From: JANOSH01 sp031415695
GTDB lineage: Bacteria > Actinomycetota > Acidimicrobiia > Acidimicrobiales > Ilumatobacteraceae
Length of the DNA stretch: 64,000 nt
Direction: 5' to 3'
Assembly (NCBI GenBank): GCA_031415695.1
Contig: JANOSH010000014.1
Coordinates: 1 to 64,000, forward strand
How positions within the stretch are numbered: position 1 is the first letter of the stretch; every line of letters begins with the position of its first letter. The notes under the pieces are model-generated. The model was not told where the DNA came from and made no database searches. It worked only from the letters and a program-made list of their open reading frames with translations. The translations under genes and the position numbers were made by a program. Shown in pieces: positions 51,004 to 60,555 of this stretch.

Positions 51004-52024
51004 GGCTGGCCTGATGGTTGCGTTCGTGCAGCGGCACGTACCGTCGTTCGTGCAGCGGAATATCGGGTAGGGCCACGGCGGCGAGGATGCGGTTCAGCAG
51101 CGCGTCGGGTGTGATGTCGTCGGACAACGCCTCGTAGGACAGCACTAGCCGGTGACGAAGCACATCGAGAGCCAGATCTCGAACATCTTGGGGTAGCGCG
51201 TACTCACGTCCACGAACGAACGCCAAGGCCTTCGCGGCAAGAATCATGTTGATCGATGCTCGGGGGCTCGCCCCGAACGTAATGTAGGGAGCGACCTCGG
51301 CGAGGCCCACTGACGCCGGAGTGCGGGTGGCCCCGACGACCTTCACGGCATACTCGATGAGCTTCGAATCGACATAGACCGCGGCAGCAGCCCTTTGCAG
51401 TCCGAGCAGTTGATCGGTGGTGATGACCCGCTGCAACGCTTCGACGGTGGTGGTCATCCGTTCGACGATGACGAACTCCTCGGTGGGAGTCGGATAATCA
51501 AGCAACACCTTCATCATGAACCGGTCGAGTTGCGCCTCGGGGAGCTGATAGGTGCCTTCAGACTCGATGGGATTTTGGGTGGCCATGACAAGGAACGGGT
51601 CGGGGACCTTGTGGGTTTCGCGCCCAATCGTCACCTGACGTTCCTGCATCACTTCGAGCAGCGCACTTTGTACTTTGGCGGGCGCCCGGTTGATTTCGTC
51701 GGCGAGGAGAAGGTTCGCAAATACTGGTCCGAGCGACGTTTGGAACTCGCCGAGTTTTTGGTTGTAAATGCGAGTACCGACAAGGTCGGCAGGCACGAGG
51801 TCGGGCGTGAACTGCACTCGTTGAAATTCGCCACCGATGGTTTCGGCGAGCGTCTTGATAGCCAGAGTTTTGGCTAGTCCCGGGACGCCTTCGACCAGTA
51901 GATGACCGCGGGCCAGCAGTGCCACGATCATGCGTTCCAGCAGATCGTCTTGGCCAACTATGAACTTCTTGACCTGGTAGAGCACCTGCTCCATTGGCTT
52001 TGGCGGTTCGAGTCCTGCGTTCAT
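50975..52024 (-). CDS. MoxR-family AAA+ ATPase
   Basis: A 349-residue protein from ATG 52024 (MNAGLEPPKPMEQVLYQVKK). Walker A is HLLVEGVPGLAKTLAIKTLA, Walker B is NLLLADEINRAPAKVQSALL with sensor 1 PFLVMATQNPIESEGTYQLP, and the lid has YPTPTEEFVIVERMTTTVEA and ITFGASPRASINMILAAKAL. It is the lead gene of the MoxR-DUF58-VWA-VWA operon. The C-terminus (DIPLHERRYVPLHERNHQAS) overlaps the start of the DUF58 gene. The 19-bp gap to the upstream S1C gene suggests they are cotranscribed. Confidence 0.9.
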   Translation of the reverse strand: MNAGLEPPKPMEQVLYQVKKFIVGQDDLLERMIVALLARGHLLVEGVPGLAKTLAIKTLAETIGGEFQRVQFTPDLVPADLVGTRIYNQKLGEFQTSLGPVFANLLLADEINRAPAKVQSALLEVMQERQVTIGRETHKVPDPFLVMATQNPIESEGTYQLPEAQLDRFMMKVLLDYPTPTEEFVIVERMTTTVEALQRVITTDQLLGLQRAAAAVYVDSKLIEYAVKVVGATRTPASVGLAEVAPYITFGASPRASINMILAAKALAFVRGREYALPQDVRDLALDVLRHRLVLSYEALSDDITPDALLNRILAAVALPDIPLHERRYVPLHERNHQASHASPFAPNP

Positions 52025-52043
52025 GTTCCTGTCCTGTCTGAAG

Positions 52044-52820
52044 TCACAATGAGGGCCCGCCGGCCGCGCCGCCAGCAGTGGCAATAGGAACGGCAAAACC
52101 GATGCCGACGAAGAAGGCTTGTTCTGACGGGTTGGCAAGGGCCGTAACCACACCCACCACCTGACCGTTCCGGTTGAGCAGTGGTCCACCCGAGTTGCCA
52201 GGGTTCACGGCGGCATCGAACTGGATGAGATCTTCGAGCCGCTGCCCGTCTTTGATCGGAATCGACCGACCAAAGCCTGACACGACCCCGGAGCTGAGCG
52301 AGCCAACGAGCCCGAACGGATGCCCCACGGCGAATACCTCATCGCCCACCTTGAGGCCGCCGCCCATCACTGCGGGCACGAGGACTTCGGGCTGGTTCTC
52401 GGCGAGAAGTACCGCGATGTCTTTCGTCGGCTCGCTCGACACCACCTTGGCTGGGGCCCTGGTGCCGTCGGCGAAGGTGACAGTGATCTGACCCCCGCCG
52501 GCGATCACGTGGGCGGCAGTAAGTATCTCGCCGTCGGCGTTGATGACCACACCAGTGCCGAGACCGCCCGATCGTTCGCTGCCGTCACCGGCGGCTGCGA
52601 TCTGGATGAGTACCAATGACGGGCCGATGACGTTGTAGGCCACAACAGAACGCGCTGGGGTCTTGGCAGCTTCGGCCAGCGATTTGTCGACGACGGCCTG
52701 AATCGACGACGCGGTTTGTTTGGGTGTTGGCCCGGTATCGGAAGCGGTTTGTCGCCCGATAGCACTAGCCGCAACGAGCCCAGCGACAACAGCAGCTACG
52801 ACAAGCGTTCGTCGACCCAC
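52044..52820 (-). CDS. S1C (HtrA/DegP-like) trypsin-family serine protease
   Basis: A 258-residue protein from ATG 52820. A signal or anchor helix (LVVAAVVAGLVAASAIG) is at the N-terminus. The catalytic triad is visible: His in GEILTAAHVIAGGGQITVTF, Asp in TKDIAVLLAE and Ser in AAVNPGNSGGPLLNRNGQVV. No PDZ domain follows, so it is a short HtrA-like protease acting outside the membrane. It probably degrades or trims damaged exported proteins. It precedes the MoxR gene by 19 bp. Confidence 0.87.
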   Translation of the reverse strand: MGRRTLVVAAVVAGLVAASAIGRQTASDTGPTPKQTASSIQAVVDKSLAEAAKTPARSVVAYNVIGPSLVLIQIAAAGDGSERSGGLGTGVVINADGEILTAAHVIAGGGQITVTFADGTRAPAKVVSSEPTKDIAVLLAENQPEVLVPAVMGGGLKVGDEVFAVGHPFGLVGSLSSGVVSGFGRSIPIKDGQRLEDLIQFDAAVNPGNSGGPLLNRNGQVVGVVTALANPSEQAFFVGIGFAVPIATAGGAAGGPSL

Positions 52821-52892
52821 AGTGTCACCGTAGTAGCCGAGATGCCAGATCTTCGTTCGCTAGCGCTGTGAACTTCCTGTGACTTTAGGTAG

Positions 52893-54176
52893 TCACTTTC
52901 CGAGGAGACCGAGTGGAATGACGGCGATGCCGTCGGTGCGTCGGTAAGCCTCGGGGCCGGTCGTGATGACGGCGGCGTCGAGGAGTTGGTCGCCGAGTTC
53001 CTGTTTGAGCCAGCGTAGGTGTCTGACGTCGTGGTCGTTGATGTCGGCGGCGAGTTTCACTTCGACTCCGACTATGCCGTCTCCGGTATCGAGGATGAAG
53101 TCGACTTCGCGGCGGCCGGTCTCGATACGCAGGTGTGATACCTCGACGTTGCTGTGCTGCGCGTAGGTCCGCACCGAAAGCGCTACGAGCGATTCGAACA
53201 GGTTGCCGAGCAATGTTCCGTCGGCGGGTACCGGGATCCGGTCCTCGTTCCCACTTAGGAGATGCTGACGAGTGCGCCGCAATAGTCGGACAGCCAGCGC
53301 CGGATCAGCAAGGTGATGTTTGGGGGCGGCGGCGAGCCGGGAAAAATGATTGTAAGACGGGACCCATGCCTCGATCGGATCGAGGATCCTGAGCGCCTTC
53401 AACAGTTCGGTGTAGACGATGGTGGTGGTCTTGGCGGGTTTGTTGACGTTCCCTCCCGTGGCCGCGTCACGGATCGATTCCCACGAAGCGGTCGTTGCCG
53501 TGGCGGCGGCGTACGCTCGGAGCCAAGCGAGCACGCTGGCTGGTCGGCGAACGTTGTGGCCGGCTTCTGGCATGTCGTGATCAACGATGCGCTGTAGGTA
53601 CCCGTCGATTTGCCGGACAAGCGGCGGGCCTTGAAGGTGGCGTAGCCCCGGTAGTCCTCCAGCCATGATTTCATCGACATAGTCGGCCAACCCCAATGTG
53701 CATCGACCGTGCACTGCGGGGCGTTGGCCGCTCATGAGGGTCTCGAACGAAATGGTCGGTTCGGTGATGCCTCGTTCCTCCAGGCAGAGCGGGCGCATCC
53801 TGATGCTGGCGATCCGTCCAGCACCCGAGTGCGTTTCACTTGTTGGGGCGGACCCGGTCAGTAGGAAATGAGATGCGGTTGCCTTGTCGTCAACAAGTCG
53901 ACGTACGGCATCCCATACACCCGGCGCCCGATGCCACTCATCGATCAGTACCGGCGGTAGATCGAACGCGATCACGGATGGGTCAGCAACGACGACCCGC
54001 CGTTCAGCGATCTTGTCGAGTCGACGTACGGTGACGCATCGTTGCTGCGCTGTTGCCGTCTTGCCGACACCTTTGGGTCCGTCCAGGAGGATGGCCGCCA
54101 GGTCTGCGAAGAGGACATCAATTTCGTCGTCGACAACTCGGCGTACGTAACCGTCCTGGAATCGATCTTCAGCCAT
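52893..54176 (-). CDS. AAA_14/DUF4143 ATPase
   Basis: A 427-residue protein from ATG 54176. The N-terminal ATPase has AAILLDGPKGVGKTATAQQR (Walker A), PPVLIDEWHRAPGVWDAVRR (Walker B) and HFLLTGSAP (sensor). The C-terminal DUF4143 has NHFSRLAAAPKHHLADPALA, GTLLGNLFESLVALSVRTYA and RREVDFILDTGDGIVGVEVK, a restriction-endonuclease-like fold with the D...EVK motif. These proteins are widespread accessory ATPases of unknown role. The 72 bp downstream and the AT-rich 108 bp upstream are intergenic. Confidence 0.87.
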   Translation of the reverse strand: MAEDRFQDGYVRRVVDDEIDVLFADLAAILLDGPKGVGKTATAQQRCVTVRRLDKIAERRVVVADPSVIAFDLPPVLIDEWHRAPGVWDAVRRLVDDKATASHFLLTGSAPTSETHSGAGRIASIRMRPLCLEERGITEPTISFETLMSGQRPAVHGRCTLGLADYVDEIMAGGLPGLRHLQGPPLVRQIDGYLQRIVDHDMPEAGHNVRRPASVLAWLRAYAAATATTASWESIRDAATGGNVNKPAKTTTIVYTELLKALRILDPIEAWVPSYNHFSRLAAAPKHHLADPALAVRLLRRTRQHLLSGNEDRIPVPADGTLLGNLFESLVALSVRTYAQHSNVEVSHLRIETGRREVDFILDTGDGIVGVEVKLAADINDHDVRHLRWLKQELGDQLLDAAVITTGPEAYRRTDGIAVIPLGLLGK

Positions 54177-54284
54177 CTGCGCAACACTACCGTTTACGCA
54201 GTTTCTACACTTCTAATTGCGCAATCTTTAGGCTTCGTTTTCCACAGGACCGAGTCGTCCCTTGGTCGCGGGTAAATCGTTAGT

Positions 54285-55298
54285 TCAGGCTTGGGCGGCC
54301 GCGGTAAGCGAACGGGCTCGCTGCATCGTCGAGACAAACGCCAGGGTCGCCTCGGCACCTTGATGCGCACTCGGGCCGGTGGCTGTAAGGCTGTCGAACG
54401 CTCCGCCCGAATCGGTATCGATCATTGCGACCTTGGCGTCGTTGGCGCCGGTGAACCACTCGGCGCACCGAATAACGGTGTCGCTCCATGTCTTGTCGCC
54501 GGTGACAGCGTGGGCACGCCAGCATGCATTTGCCAGGGCGGCCACGTCGGCGGGTTTCTGGTCGAACTGAGGGCTGGGTTCACCCGGGCCGCGGCCGGCT
54601 GTACCCGTGACCGACACGTGGCCGTCGTGCGATTCGATATCGACGAGCCAAGTGAGCACGTTGATGGCACGTTCGAGGTCGGCGGTGCGTCCAAGCGCCG
54701 AACTCGCGGCGATAAGCGCTTCGACGACGACAGCGTTGGCCGTGGTGAGACGTGACTCGGCCCACATCCAGGTGTCGGTTGGGACGATGGGGAACAGGGC
54801 CAGCATGTCAACGAGCATCGTGCGTGCGTGACGACTTTCGGCGTCGTCAGCGAACACCTCGATAGCACCGAGTGTTGCGTAGGCCATGGCCCGCGGCGTG
54901 CCGGGTCGTTGCCGCAAGCCCAGGGTGAACCCTCGGCTTGCCGTGAAACGCACACGAGGGTCGTTGTGCTTGCATGCGGCGCCGAAACCCCACATAGCTA
55001 AACCCCATGCGTCGGTGGCGGTGGGCTTGTCGGTCCACTTGCCGGTTGGGTCGATTTTGTTCTTGAACCGGCCATCTTTGTGTTGTGCATCGGCAACCAG
55101 GTTCAGTGCCGTGCGATTGAGTCGCTTAACGACACCTGTGTCGGGTTCGTGCAGCGTAACGACCAGTAGTCGGGCGTTATCGGTGGTGCGATGTCCCTGT
55201 TCGGCGTTCGGCACGGTGCCCGTTGCTTGTTCGAGCACGCCACGCTCGTCGGTCATTCGATCGAGGTGATCGAAGAGTCGATCGAGGGGAAGGGTCAT
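54285..55298 (-). CDS. Alpha/alpha-toroid-like protein of unknown activity
   Basis: A 337-residue protein from ATG 55298 (MTLPLDRLFDHLDRMTDERG). Repeated helical pairs are visible (TTDNARLLVVTLHEPDTGVV, TDAWGLAMWGFGAACKHNDP, TWMWAESRLTTANAVVVEAL, DVAALANACWRAHAVTGDKT, AVTGDKTWSDTVIRCAEWFT). The TDNAR and QGAEATLAF motifs (SAHQGAEATLAFVSTMQR) resemble the proteins found next to sugar-processing genes in actinobacteria, with an (alpha/alpha)6 barrel. There is no signal peptide. A glycoside-processing role is possible but the catalytic residues cannot be assigned. Confidence 0.6.
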   Translation of the reverse strand: MTLPLDRLFDHLDRMTDERGVLEQATGTVPNAEQGHRTTDNARLLVVTLHEPDTGVVKRLNRTALNLVADAQHKDGRFKNKIDPTGKWTDKPTATDAWGLAMWGFGAACKHNDPRVRFTASRGFTLGLRQRPGTPRAMAYATLGAIEVFADDAESRHARTMLVDMLALFPIVPTDTWMWAESRLTTANAVVVEALIAASSALGRTADLERAINVLTWLVDIESHDGHVSVTGTAGRGPGEPSPQFDQKPADVAALANACWRAHAVTGDKTWSDTVIRCAEWFTGANDAKVAMIDTDSGGAFDSLTATGPSAHQGAEATLAFVSTMQRARSLTAAAQA

Positions 55299-55331
55299 GA
55301 AGAAATTTTCCGGTTGGTCAAGAAGACGAGC

Positions 55332-56924
55332 CTAGCCGAAGCGGCGTACCAGATCCCCAAGGCGATTGAGTTCGCCAGCTTCGGTATTCAACGGATTGAT
55401 GACCAGGTCGTCGATTGTGACCGACAGTTGCCGGCGTAAAGCGTCTCGAGCAAGCCGGCCGCGTCGACGAGCTGCGGCCGCTACGATTCGGCGGCCAAGC
55501 ATGGCAATTGCGATCCCCAAGACCGCGCCGCCGAAGACAAGGAGCGTCGGAACCGGCCAACCTCGAAACGTGGGTAGCGGCAATGCGGGCACCCGCAGCC
55601 AGTCGAGAATGGCGATGGCGCCAAGCCATACGAAGCCACCGATCATCGCAAGTGACACCAGGGATTGGGCTAGCCCGGCCAGTGTCCACCACCGTGGCGG
55701 TTTAATCGGCAGCTCGGTCGAGCCGAGGGCAGCATCGAGAGCGTCGGGCAGGCCACCGAGTGTTGATGCTGCAACGAGGTCGAGTCGTTCACGGGCTGTG
55801 GGTGCGGCCAGGTCGCCGATAGTGCGAGCCGCAGCTCGCACCTCGTTGGCCAAGATCGCCTGTCCGACCGGGTTGGTGACTAGCGCAGTTCGGCGCACTG
55901 TGACGCCAGTTGACGGTTTAGCCTTGCGTTTGGGTTGCGCGGTACCAAGGCCTAGTCGTTTGAGCGGATCGGGCCGAAGATTTCGGACCCAGCGCACCGG
56001 GGGCCAGCCCATAGCCAGGCTGGCACGATGTTTCATGGCCGCTTCGACACCGGTGGCCACCTCGTTGCCTCCAGCGGCTGTGGTGGCGGCGTCGATGATC
56101 CGGCTGCGTTGGGGCTGGGAAACGGGTTGCAGGGTGGCATCGGATGCGGCGGCGAGCAGATCGGTGCCGAGCCAGTCAAGATCGGCGGCCAGACGGGCGA
56201 CGACAGCGCGGCGTTCGGCTACCCAGGCCCCGATCTCGCGGCGAAGTTCGCCGACGCCCTCGCCGGTTTGCGCCGATGTGGCCACGATGCGCACGCCGGA
56301 AAAGCCGTTGCGTGCAAGAAGCTGCCCGAGGTCGGTGAGGCATGCGGCCCGGTCGGTAGGCGACAACAGGTCGGCTTGATTGAGCACAACTACGGTGACG
56401 CCAGCGTGCCCGGAGAACCGGGCCAAGTAGTCACGGTGTAGCGCAGCGTCGGCGTACTTTTGGGGGTCGACCACCCAGCAAAACACGTCGACCACTTCGA
56501 CGAGGCGATCGACTTCGGCTCGGTGGGCCGTAACAGTCGAGTCGTGATCGGGGAGATCGACAAGCACTAGACCGTCGAGTTCGGGATTGACCGTCGAGTG
56601 GTGCCGATCGATCTGCAGCCAGTCGAGCAGGCCGTCGGCGGGTTCGCCAACCACAATTGCCTGCGCCACCGACGTGGTCGGCCGGCGAACACTGCTAGCG
56701 GCGATGGGAGCGCCGATCAACGCGTTGAACAATGACGATTTTCCACTGCCCGTTCCCCCGGCTAGGGCAACGACTGTGTTCGTGGTGCCGTGGCCAAGTC
56801 GTGCCCGTGCCTGTTGGCTGACAGTCGCTGCTCGTTGTTGAACATCTGCCGGTAGCCGACCCGGCGCGCCTAGCTGCGCGATTTCGTCGAGCAGGTCGAG
56901 TCTTTTGACGAGCTCGTCGTTCAT
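55332..56924 (-). CDS. Dynamin-like GTPase, second of a pair
   Basis: A 530-residue protein from ATG 56924, overlapping the stop of the upstream GTPase by 4 nt. The G1 loop is VVALAGGTGSGKSSLFNALI, G3 is LVLVDLPDHDSTVTAHRAEV, G4 is VVLNQADLL, and a later helical arm and two transmembrane segments follow (LAQSLVSLAMIGGFVWLGAI, VPTLLVFGGAVLGIAIAMLG). This is the layout of bacterial dynamin-like or YfjP-type GTPases, which act at membranes as heteromers. The tandem pair resembles the DynA/DynB pairs of actinobacteria. The effect on membranes is inferred. Confidence 0.8.
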   Translation of the reverse strand: MNDELVKRLDLLDEIAQLGAPGRLPADVQQRAATVSQQARARLGHGTTNTVVALAGGTGSGKSSLFNALIGAPIAASSVRRPTTSVAQAIVVGEPADGLLDWLQIDRHHSTVNPELDGLVLVDLPDHDSTVTAHRAEVDRLVEVVDVFCWVVDPQKYADAALHRDYLARFSGHAGVTVVVLNQADLLSPTDRAACLTDLGQLLARNGFSGVRIVATSAQTGEGVGELRREIGAWVAERRAVVARLAADLDWLGTDLLAAASDATLQPVSQPQRSRIIDAATTAAGGNEVATGVEAAMKHRASLAMGWPPVRWVRNLRPDPLKRLGLGTAQPKRKAKPSTGVTVRRTALVTNPVGQAILANEVRAAARTIGDLAAPTARERLDLVAASTLGGLPDALDAALGSTELPIKPPRWWTLAGLAQSLVSLAMIGGFVWLGAIAILDWLRVPALPLPTFRGWPVPTLLVFGGAVLGIAIAMLGRRIVAAAARRRGRLARDALRRQLSVTIDDLVINPLNTEAGELNRLGDLVRRFG

Positions 56925-58591
56925 GCCACGGCCTTGAGTTGTGCGGCCAGAGTCGACAGCCGGCTGGGCGCGTCGGCCGGTACACCAAGCGCGCTCAGCA
57001 CAAGGTCGAACCGTGCCACTTCAGCGTCGTACAGGCCGCTGACCCGCTGGTTCAGGTCGTCGCGGGCGGCGGTTGCCAACGTTCGGATGGTCTGGTCGCC
57101 CAGGAGCGCTTCGAGCAGTGTGTGTCCTACCGCGCTGGCACCGCCGGCGACGGCGACTTCGGCACCCGTGATGCCGCCGGTGTGCGAGAACGCCACGATC
57201 ATGACCACCATGGCCACGCCGTTTACGCCGAGCGACAACACTCGAGCGGCCGTGCGTTTGTCGGCCCCGGCCGCCCGCACAACTTCGAGTAAATGACCCT
57301 GCCATGCGCGTACCAACGTCGACGTTGCTGGAACGAGTGCAGGCGACGACCGTGACAGCTCAACGTCGGTTTGGGCGAGCAACGCGGCCCCGGCTGGGTG
57401 GCTGCGCCAGGCTTGCACGGCCGCGGCGGCGGCCTCGTCGGCGTGGGACCGGATGAGTGCCTCGGCGACGTTTTCGACCGCGCCATTGAGCTTCGGGTCA
57501 CCAACGGGGCGACCGGTGAGGGCACCGCTGACCCGGTCTCGCAACCGACCAAGACCGGTGCGTACTTGGCGCATCAATTCGCCGGTACCAATCACTTCCT
57601 CCCAACGCGCCAGCACCTCGCCTTTGAGGAGCGCGCCGTGGCTGATGTCGTCGCACACTTTCGCGTGCTCAGCCTCGTACGGGTTGTGGGCCATTGTTCT
57701 CAACGCGTCGACCATGGCCAATTGTTGACGGGTAGCGTTAGCAAGTTCGTCGGTGCGCTTGCCGATGTCTACTACTGCGCCACGCAACGAAGTCATGACT
57801 GCTTCGGCGCGCACGGCTTTGTCGGTGCCTAGTCGATTCACCCAGCTACGAAGGCCCTCGAGAACATCGCTTGGCAGCCGACCGTGGACGAGGGGTTGCT
57901 CGTCGACAGTAAAGATTTGGGTTCCGGCCAACCCATTCGACGCAAGCATTTCGGTGAGGTGTTCGGTGACTTCAACACGTGATTGGCCGGGCACACGGTT
58001 GAGCACCACAACGAGTGTGGTGCCTCGTCGTTGGGCCTGTTGCAGGAAGCTCCAGGGCACGGCGTCGGCGTATCTGGCTGCCGTCGTGACGAACACCCAC
58101 ATGTCGGCAGCGTCGAGCAGTTGGGCCGCGGCTTCGCGGTTCGAATCGGAGATTGAATCGAAGTCGGGTGCGTCGAGCAAGGCAACAGCGGCAGGCAAGA
58201 TGGTCGATGCCACGAACTGCAACTGAGGATGCCCAGCCAAAACTCGACCAGACTCGAACCACGCCGTCGCGTCGGGGTGATGAACCAGCACGGGGGTCGT
58301 GGTAGTTGGCCGCAATACACCCGACCGGGTGACCTCGGCGCCTATGAGGCTGTTGACCAGCGTCGACTTGCCTGACCCGGTGGATCCACCCACTACGACA
58401 AGCGCGGGCGCGTCGAGGTTCTCCAAGCGGGGCAGCACATGGTCGTCGAGTTGACGGATGATCGCCGCCGTGTCGGATCGAAAGCTGATTGCCCCTGGAA
58501 GATCGAGAGGCAGGGCCAGGGTTGCAAGCTCGTTGCGAAGCGACCTGGCCGTGGCCGCGGTCTGGCGAGCTGTCGTGGAATCAAAAGTCAT
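56921..58591 (-). CDS. Dynamin-like GTPase, first of a pair
   Basis: A 556-residue protein from ATG 58591. G1 is ALVVVGGSTGSGKSTLVNSL, G3 is VALLDAPDFDSISDSNREAA, G4 is TLVVVLNRVPGQSRVEVTEH. The C-terminal part is helical and has a hydrophobic pair (LSLGVNGVAMVVMIVAFSHT, VAVAGGASAVGHTLLEALLG). The two GTPases are only distantly alike, and their overlapping reading frames fix their stoichiometry. Possible roles are cytokinesis, vesiculation or membrane repair, by analogy with Streptomyces DynA/DynB. Confidence 0.8.
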   Translation of the reverse strand: MTFDSTTARQTAATARSLRNELATLALPLDLPGAISFRSDTAAIIRQLDDHVLPRLENLDAPALVVVGGSTGSGKSTLVNSLIGAEVTRSGVLRPTTTTPVLVHHPDATAWFESGRVLAGHPQLQFVASTILPAAVALLDAPDFDSISDSNREAAAQLLDAADMWVFVTTAARYADAVPWSFLQQAQRRGTTLVVVLNRVPGQSRVEVTEHLTEMLASNGLAGTQIFTVDEQPLVHGRLPSDVLEGLRSWVNRLGTDKAVRAEAVMTSLRGAVVDIGKRTDELANATRQQLAMVDALRTMAHNPYEAEHAKVCDDISHGALLKGEVLARWEEVIGTGELMRQVRTGLGRLRDRVSGALTGRPVGDPKLNGAVENVAEALIRSHADEAAAAAVQAWRSHPAGAALLAQTDVELSRSSPALVPATSTLVRAWQGHLLEVVRAAGADKRTAARVLSLGVNGVAMVVMIVAFSHTGGITGAEVAVAGGASAVGHTLLEALLGDQTIRTLATAARDDLNQRVSGLYDAEVARFDLVLSALGVPADAPSRLSTLAAQLKAVA

Positions 58592-58630
58592 GCGGGTCTG
58601 TGCAACCGGCGCGAACGCTATTGCATTCCT

Positions 58631-59359
58631 TTAGCCGAGGTTGCGGGCAAACAACGCGAACAGTCGTTCCCAATGCCGTTCGGCCGAGGGCTTGTCATAG
58701 ACCGGACGTTGCGGGAACGCGAAACCGTGATGCGTGCCGGGATACCACTCGACGCGGGCGTTTGCCCCGGCCTTAGCGAGGTGTTCGGTGAGTTCGTTGA
58801 TCATGTCGGTCGGGGCGTACTCGTCGGTTTCGGCGCACGCAAAGTACAACTCGCCTCGCACCTTGTCGGCTAGGTGCGCGGGCGACTTCTCGCCGAACAA
58901 CCGCACGCCGTAAATAGACGCTGCGGCCTTGATTCGATCGGGGAAGGTACCGGCCACTGCGAAGGAGAACGGCCCGCTCATGCAGTAGCCCATGCACCCG
59001 ATTCGGCTGGCGTCGGCTGCCGGGTCGGCATCGACGTGGGCGAACATGGCCTCGGTGTCGCGACACACCATCTTGTCGCTAAGTGAGTTCATGTAACCGA
59101 ACATCGTTGCCCGTGCGGCTTGGAGGTCGTCCATTTCGAAGATGTTGAACTCGCGAATCGACCGGTAATACAGGTTGGGTAGCACGACGTAGTAGCCAAC
59201 CGTGGCTAGTCGGCGGGCCATGTCGTGCAGCTCCTCGCGTTTGCCGGGAGCGTCCATGTAGAAGAACACCACCGGGAACGGGCCGCCCTCTTCCGGATGG
59301 GTGATGAAGGTGTTCATGGCACCGTCGGCGGTTGCGATATCGATGTGATGTTCGATCAT
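58631..59359 (-). CDS. Dienelactone hydrolase family protein
   Basis: A 242-residue alpha/beta hydrolase from ATG 59359 (MIEHHIDIATADGAMNTFIT). The nucleophile is Cys in SRIGCMGYCMSGPFSFAVAG, in the DLH-type GxCxG motif; the acidic residue is in FACAETDEYAPTD and the His in PGTHHGFAFPQRPVYD. DLH opens lactone rings or hydrolyses related esters in aromatic degradation. Nothing nearby belongs to such a pathway. It is probably monocistronic. Confidence 0.88.
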   Translation of the reverse strand: MIEHHIDIATADGAMNTFITHPEEGGPFPVVFFYMDAPGKREELHDMARRLATVGYYVVLPNLYYRSIREFNIFEMDDLQAARATMFGYMNSLSDKMVCRDTEAMFAHVDADPAADASRIGCMGYCMSGPFSFAVAGTFPDRIKAAASIYGVRLFGEKSPAHLADKVRGELYFACAETDEYAPTDMINELTEHLAKAGANARVEWYPGTHHGFAFPQRPVYDKPSAERHWERLFALFARNLG

Positions 59360-59419
59360 GCCGCGACGCTACTGGGTTATCGGCCAGCGCAGAGCACGGG
59401 CGCAGCCTTCGCGCCTTAC

Positions 59420-59466
59420 AGCTTTCGCGCAGTACCGCGCTGTGGGCGCGCCACTGCGCGAAAGCT
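59420..59466. terminator. Perfect 14-bp inverted repeat, possible terminator
   Basis: AGCTTTCGCGCAGT at 59420-59433 is matched exactly by ACTGCGCGAAAGCT at 59453-59466, with a 19-nt loop that itself contains short GC palindromes. It lies 14 bp after the stop of the APH-like gene and upstream of the dienelactone hydrolase gene, both on the minus strand. No T-tract follows, so it would be an atypical terminator or an mRNA-stabilising hairpin. Confidence 0.5.
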
Positions 59467-59479
59467 CGTAACTCGCCGC

Positions 59480-60289
59480 TCAGATGACGTCGAGCGAGCG
59501 CATCTGGTTGTACGTGCCGAGCAGGTTCTCCTCGTCGTGTTGCGAAGCGTTCCAAGCGAAGTGGGTGACGCCGATCCAGAGGAGCGAACGCCGCCGCCGT
59601 TCCTGTTCGTGCACCAGTTCGAAGCCGATGTCGGACCAGCGGGACCGGAGGGCCATATCGGGATCGTGGTACCGGAACGCCGGGTACCACGGTGCCCAAA
59701 ACTCGAACCACGACCGGTCGATCAGGTGGTCGCCGTAGAGCGCGCAACCCCAATCGAACACCCCGGTGATGCGCCCGCCATCGGCATGCACGTTGCCATA
59801 CAAAAGGTCGCAGTGCACGAGCGAACGCGGCGGCTCGACGCCTGGTGCCGTGAGTACGGCGCAGCCCCGGCGGAAGGCGTCGAACACGTCGGAATGGTCG
59901 CGCAGGGAGGGCTCCCATGCGCCGATCCGTTGCGGTGGTTGGGCGGCAGATGCCAAGAAGTCGCCCCAACTTTTGTGGGTTCCATTGCCGTCCGGTCCCC
60001 ATCCGCCCCATTCTTGCGACCCGGACACGTCGGCGCATCGCAGTGCTTCAAGCAGATCGACAACCTCGGGTATGAGCTGTGTCCATTCCGCCTCGCCGCT
60101 CGCTTCGAGGGCGTGGCGGGCACAGCGGTCCATCACTACGAAACCGAGCCCGAACGCCTCACCGGAAGCGACGACCCGCGGCGTAGGTAGACCCACCTTG
60201 CGCCATTGCGCGGCGCGGACGTCGGCGAGAAGGTCGTCGCGATGCGGGCTGATCTTCACGATGAGGCCGCGACCCCCGCTGTCGAACAT
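59480..60289 (-). CDS. Aminoglycoside phosphotransferase-like (APH) protein
   Basis: A 269-residue protein. The active-site motifs are SLVHCDLLYGNVHADG (HxDxxxxN, about residues 161-169) and ITGVFDWGCALYGD (the DxG-type metal loop). The N-terminal MFDSGGRGLIVKIS is already within the N-lobe. An in-frame stop lies shortly upstream (at about 60323) with no start codon between, so either the protein begins at 60289 and has a short N-lobe or the 5' end is truncated. The fold phosphorylates small hydroxyl-bearing molecules; the substrate need not be an aminoglycoside. A hairpin follows the stop. Confidence 0.7.
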   Translation of the reverse strand: MFDSGGRGLIVKISPHRDDLLADVRAAQWRKVGLPTPRVVASGEAFGLGFVVMDRCARHALEASGEAEWTQLIPEVVDLLEALRCADVSGSQEWGGWGPDGNGTHKSWGDFLASAAQPPQRIGAWEPSLRDHSDVFDAFRRGCAVLTAPGVEPPRSLVHCDLLYGNVHADGGRITGVFDWGCALYGDHLIDRSWFEFWAPWYPAFRYHDPDMALRSRWSDIGFELVHEQERRRRSLLWIGVTHFAWNASQHDEENLLGTYNQMRSLDVI

Positions 60290-60555
60290 CCAGGAAACGC
60301 AATCTCCACGACGCGAGCCTTACAGACGCCCATGACCAAGGGCCGCCTCGATGGTAGAGACCCGTCGTGGGACCTGGATAAGCGGTCGTCTCCCACCGCA
60401 AAGGCTCATTCTGCGTCGATCCAGGTATCAGATGCGCCTTCGGGGTGGGAGAGGGCTACTTTTGGGCAGATCGCCACACGCGACCAGGGCTATGCGCTTC
60501 AGGCCGAATGCGGTCACGGACAACTTAATCACACCCTCCAGGTACTGTGGGTGCC

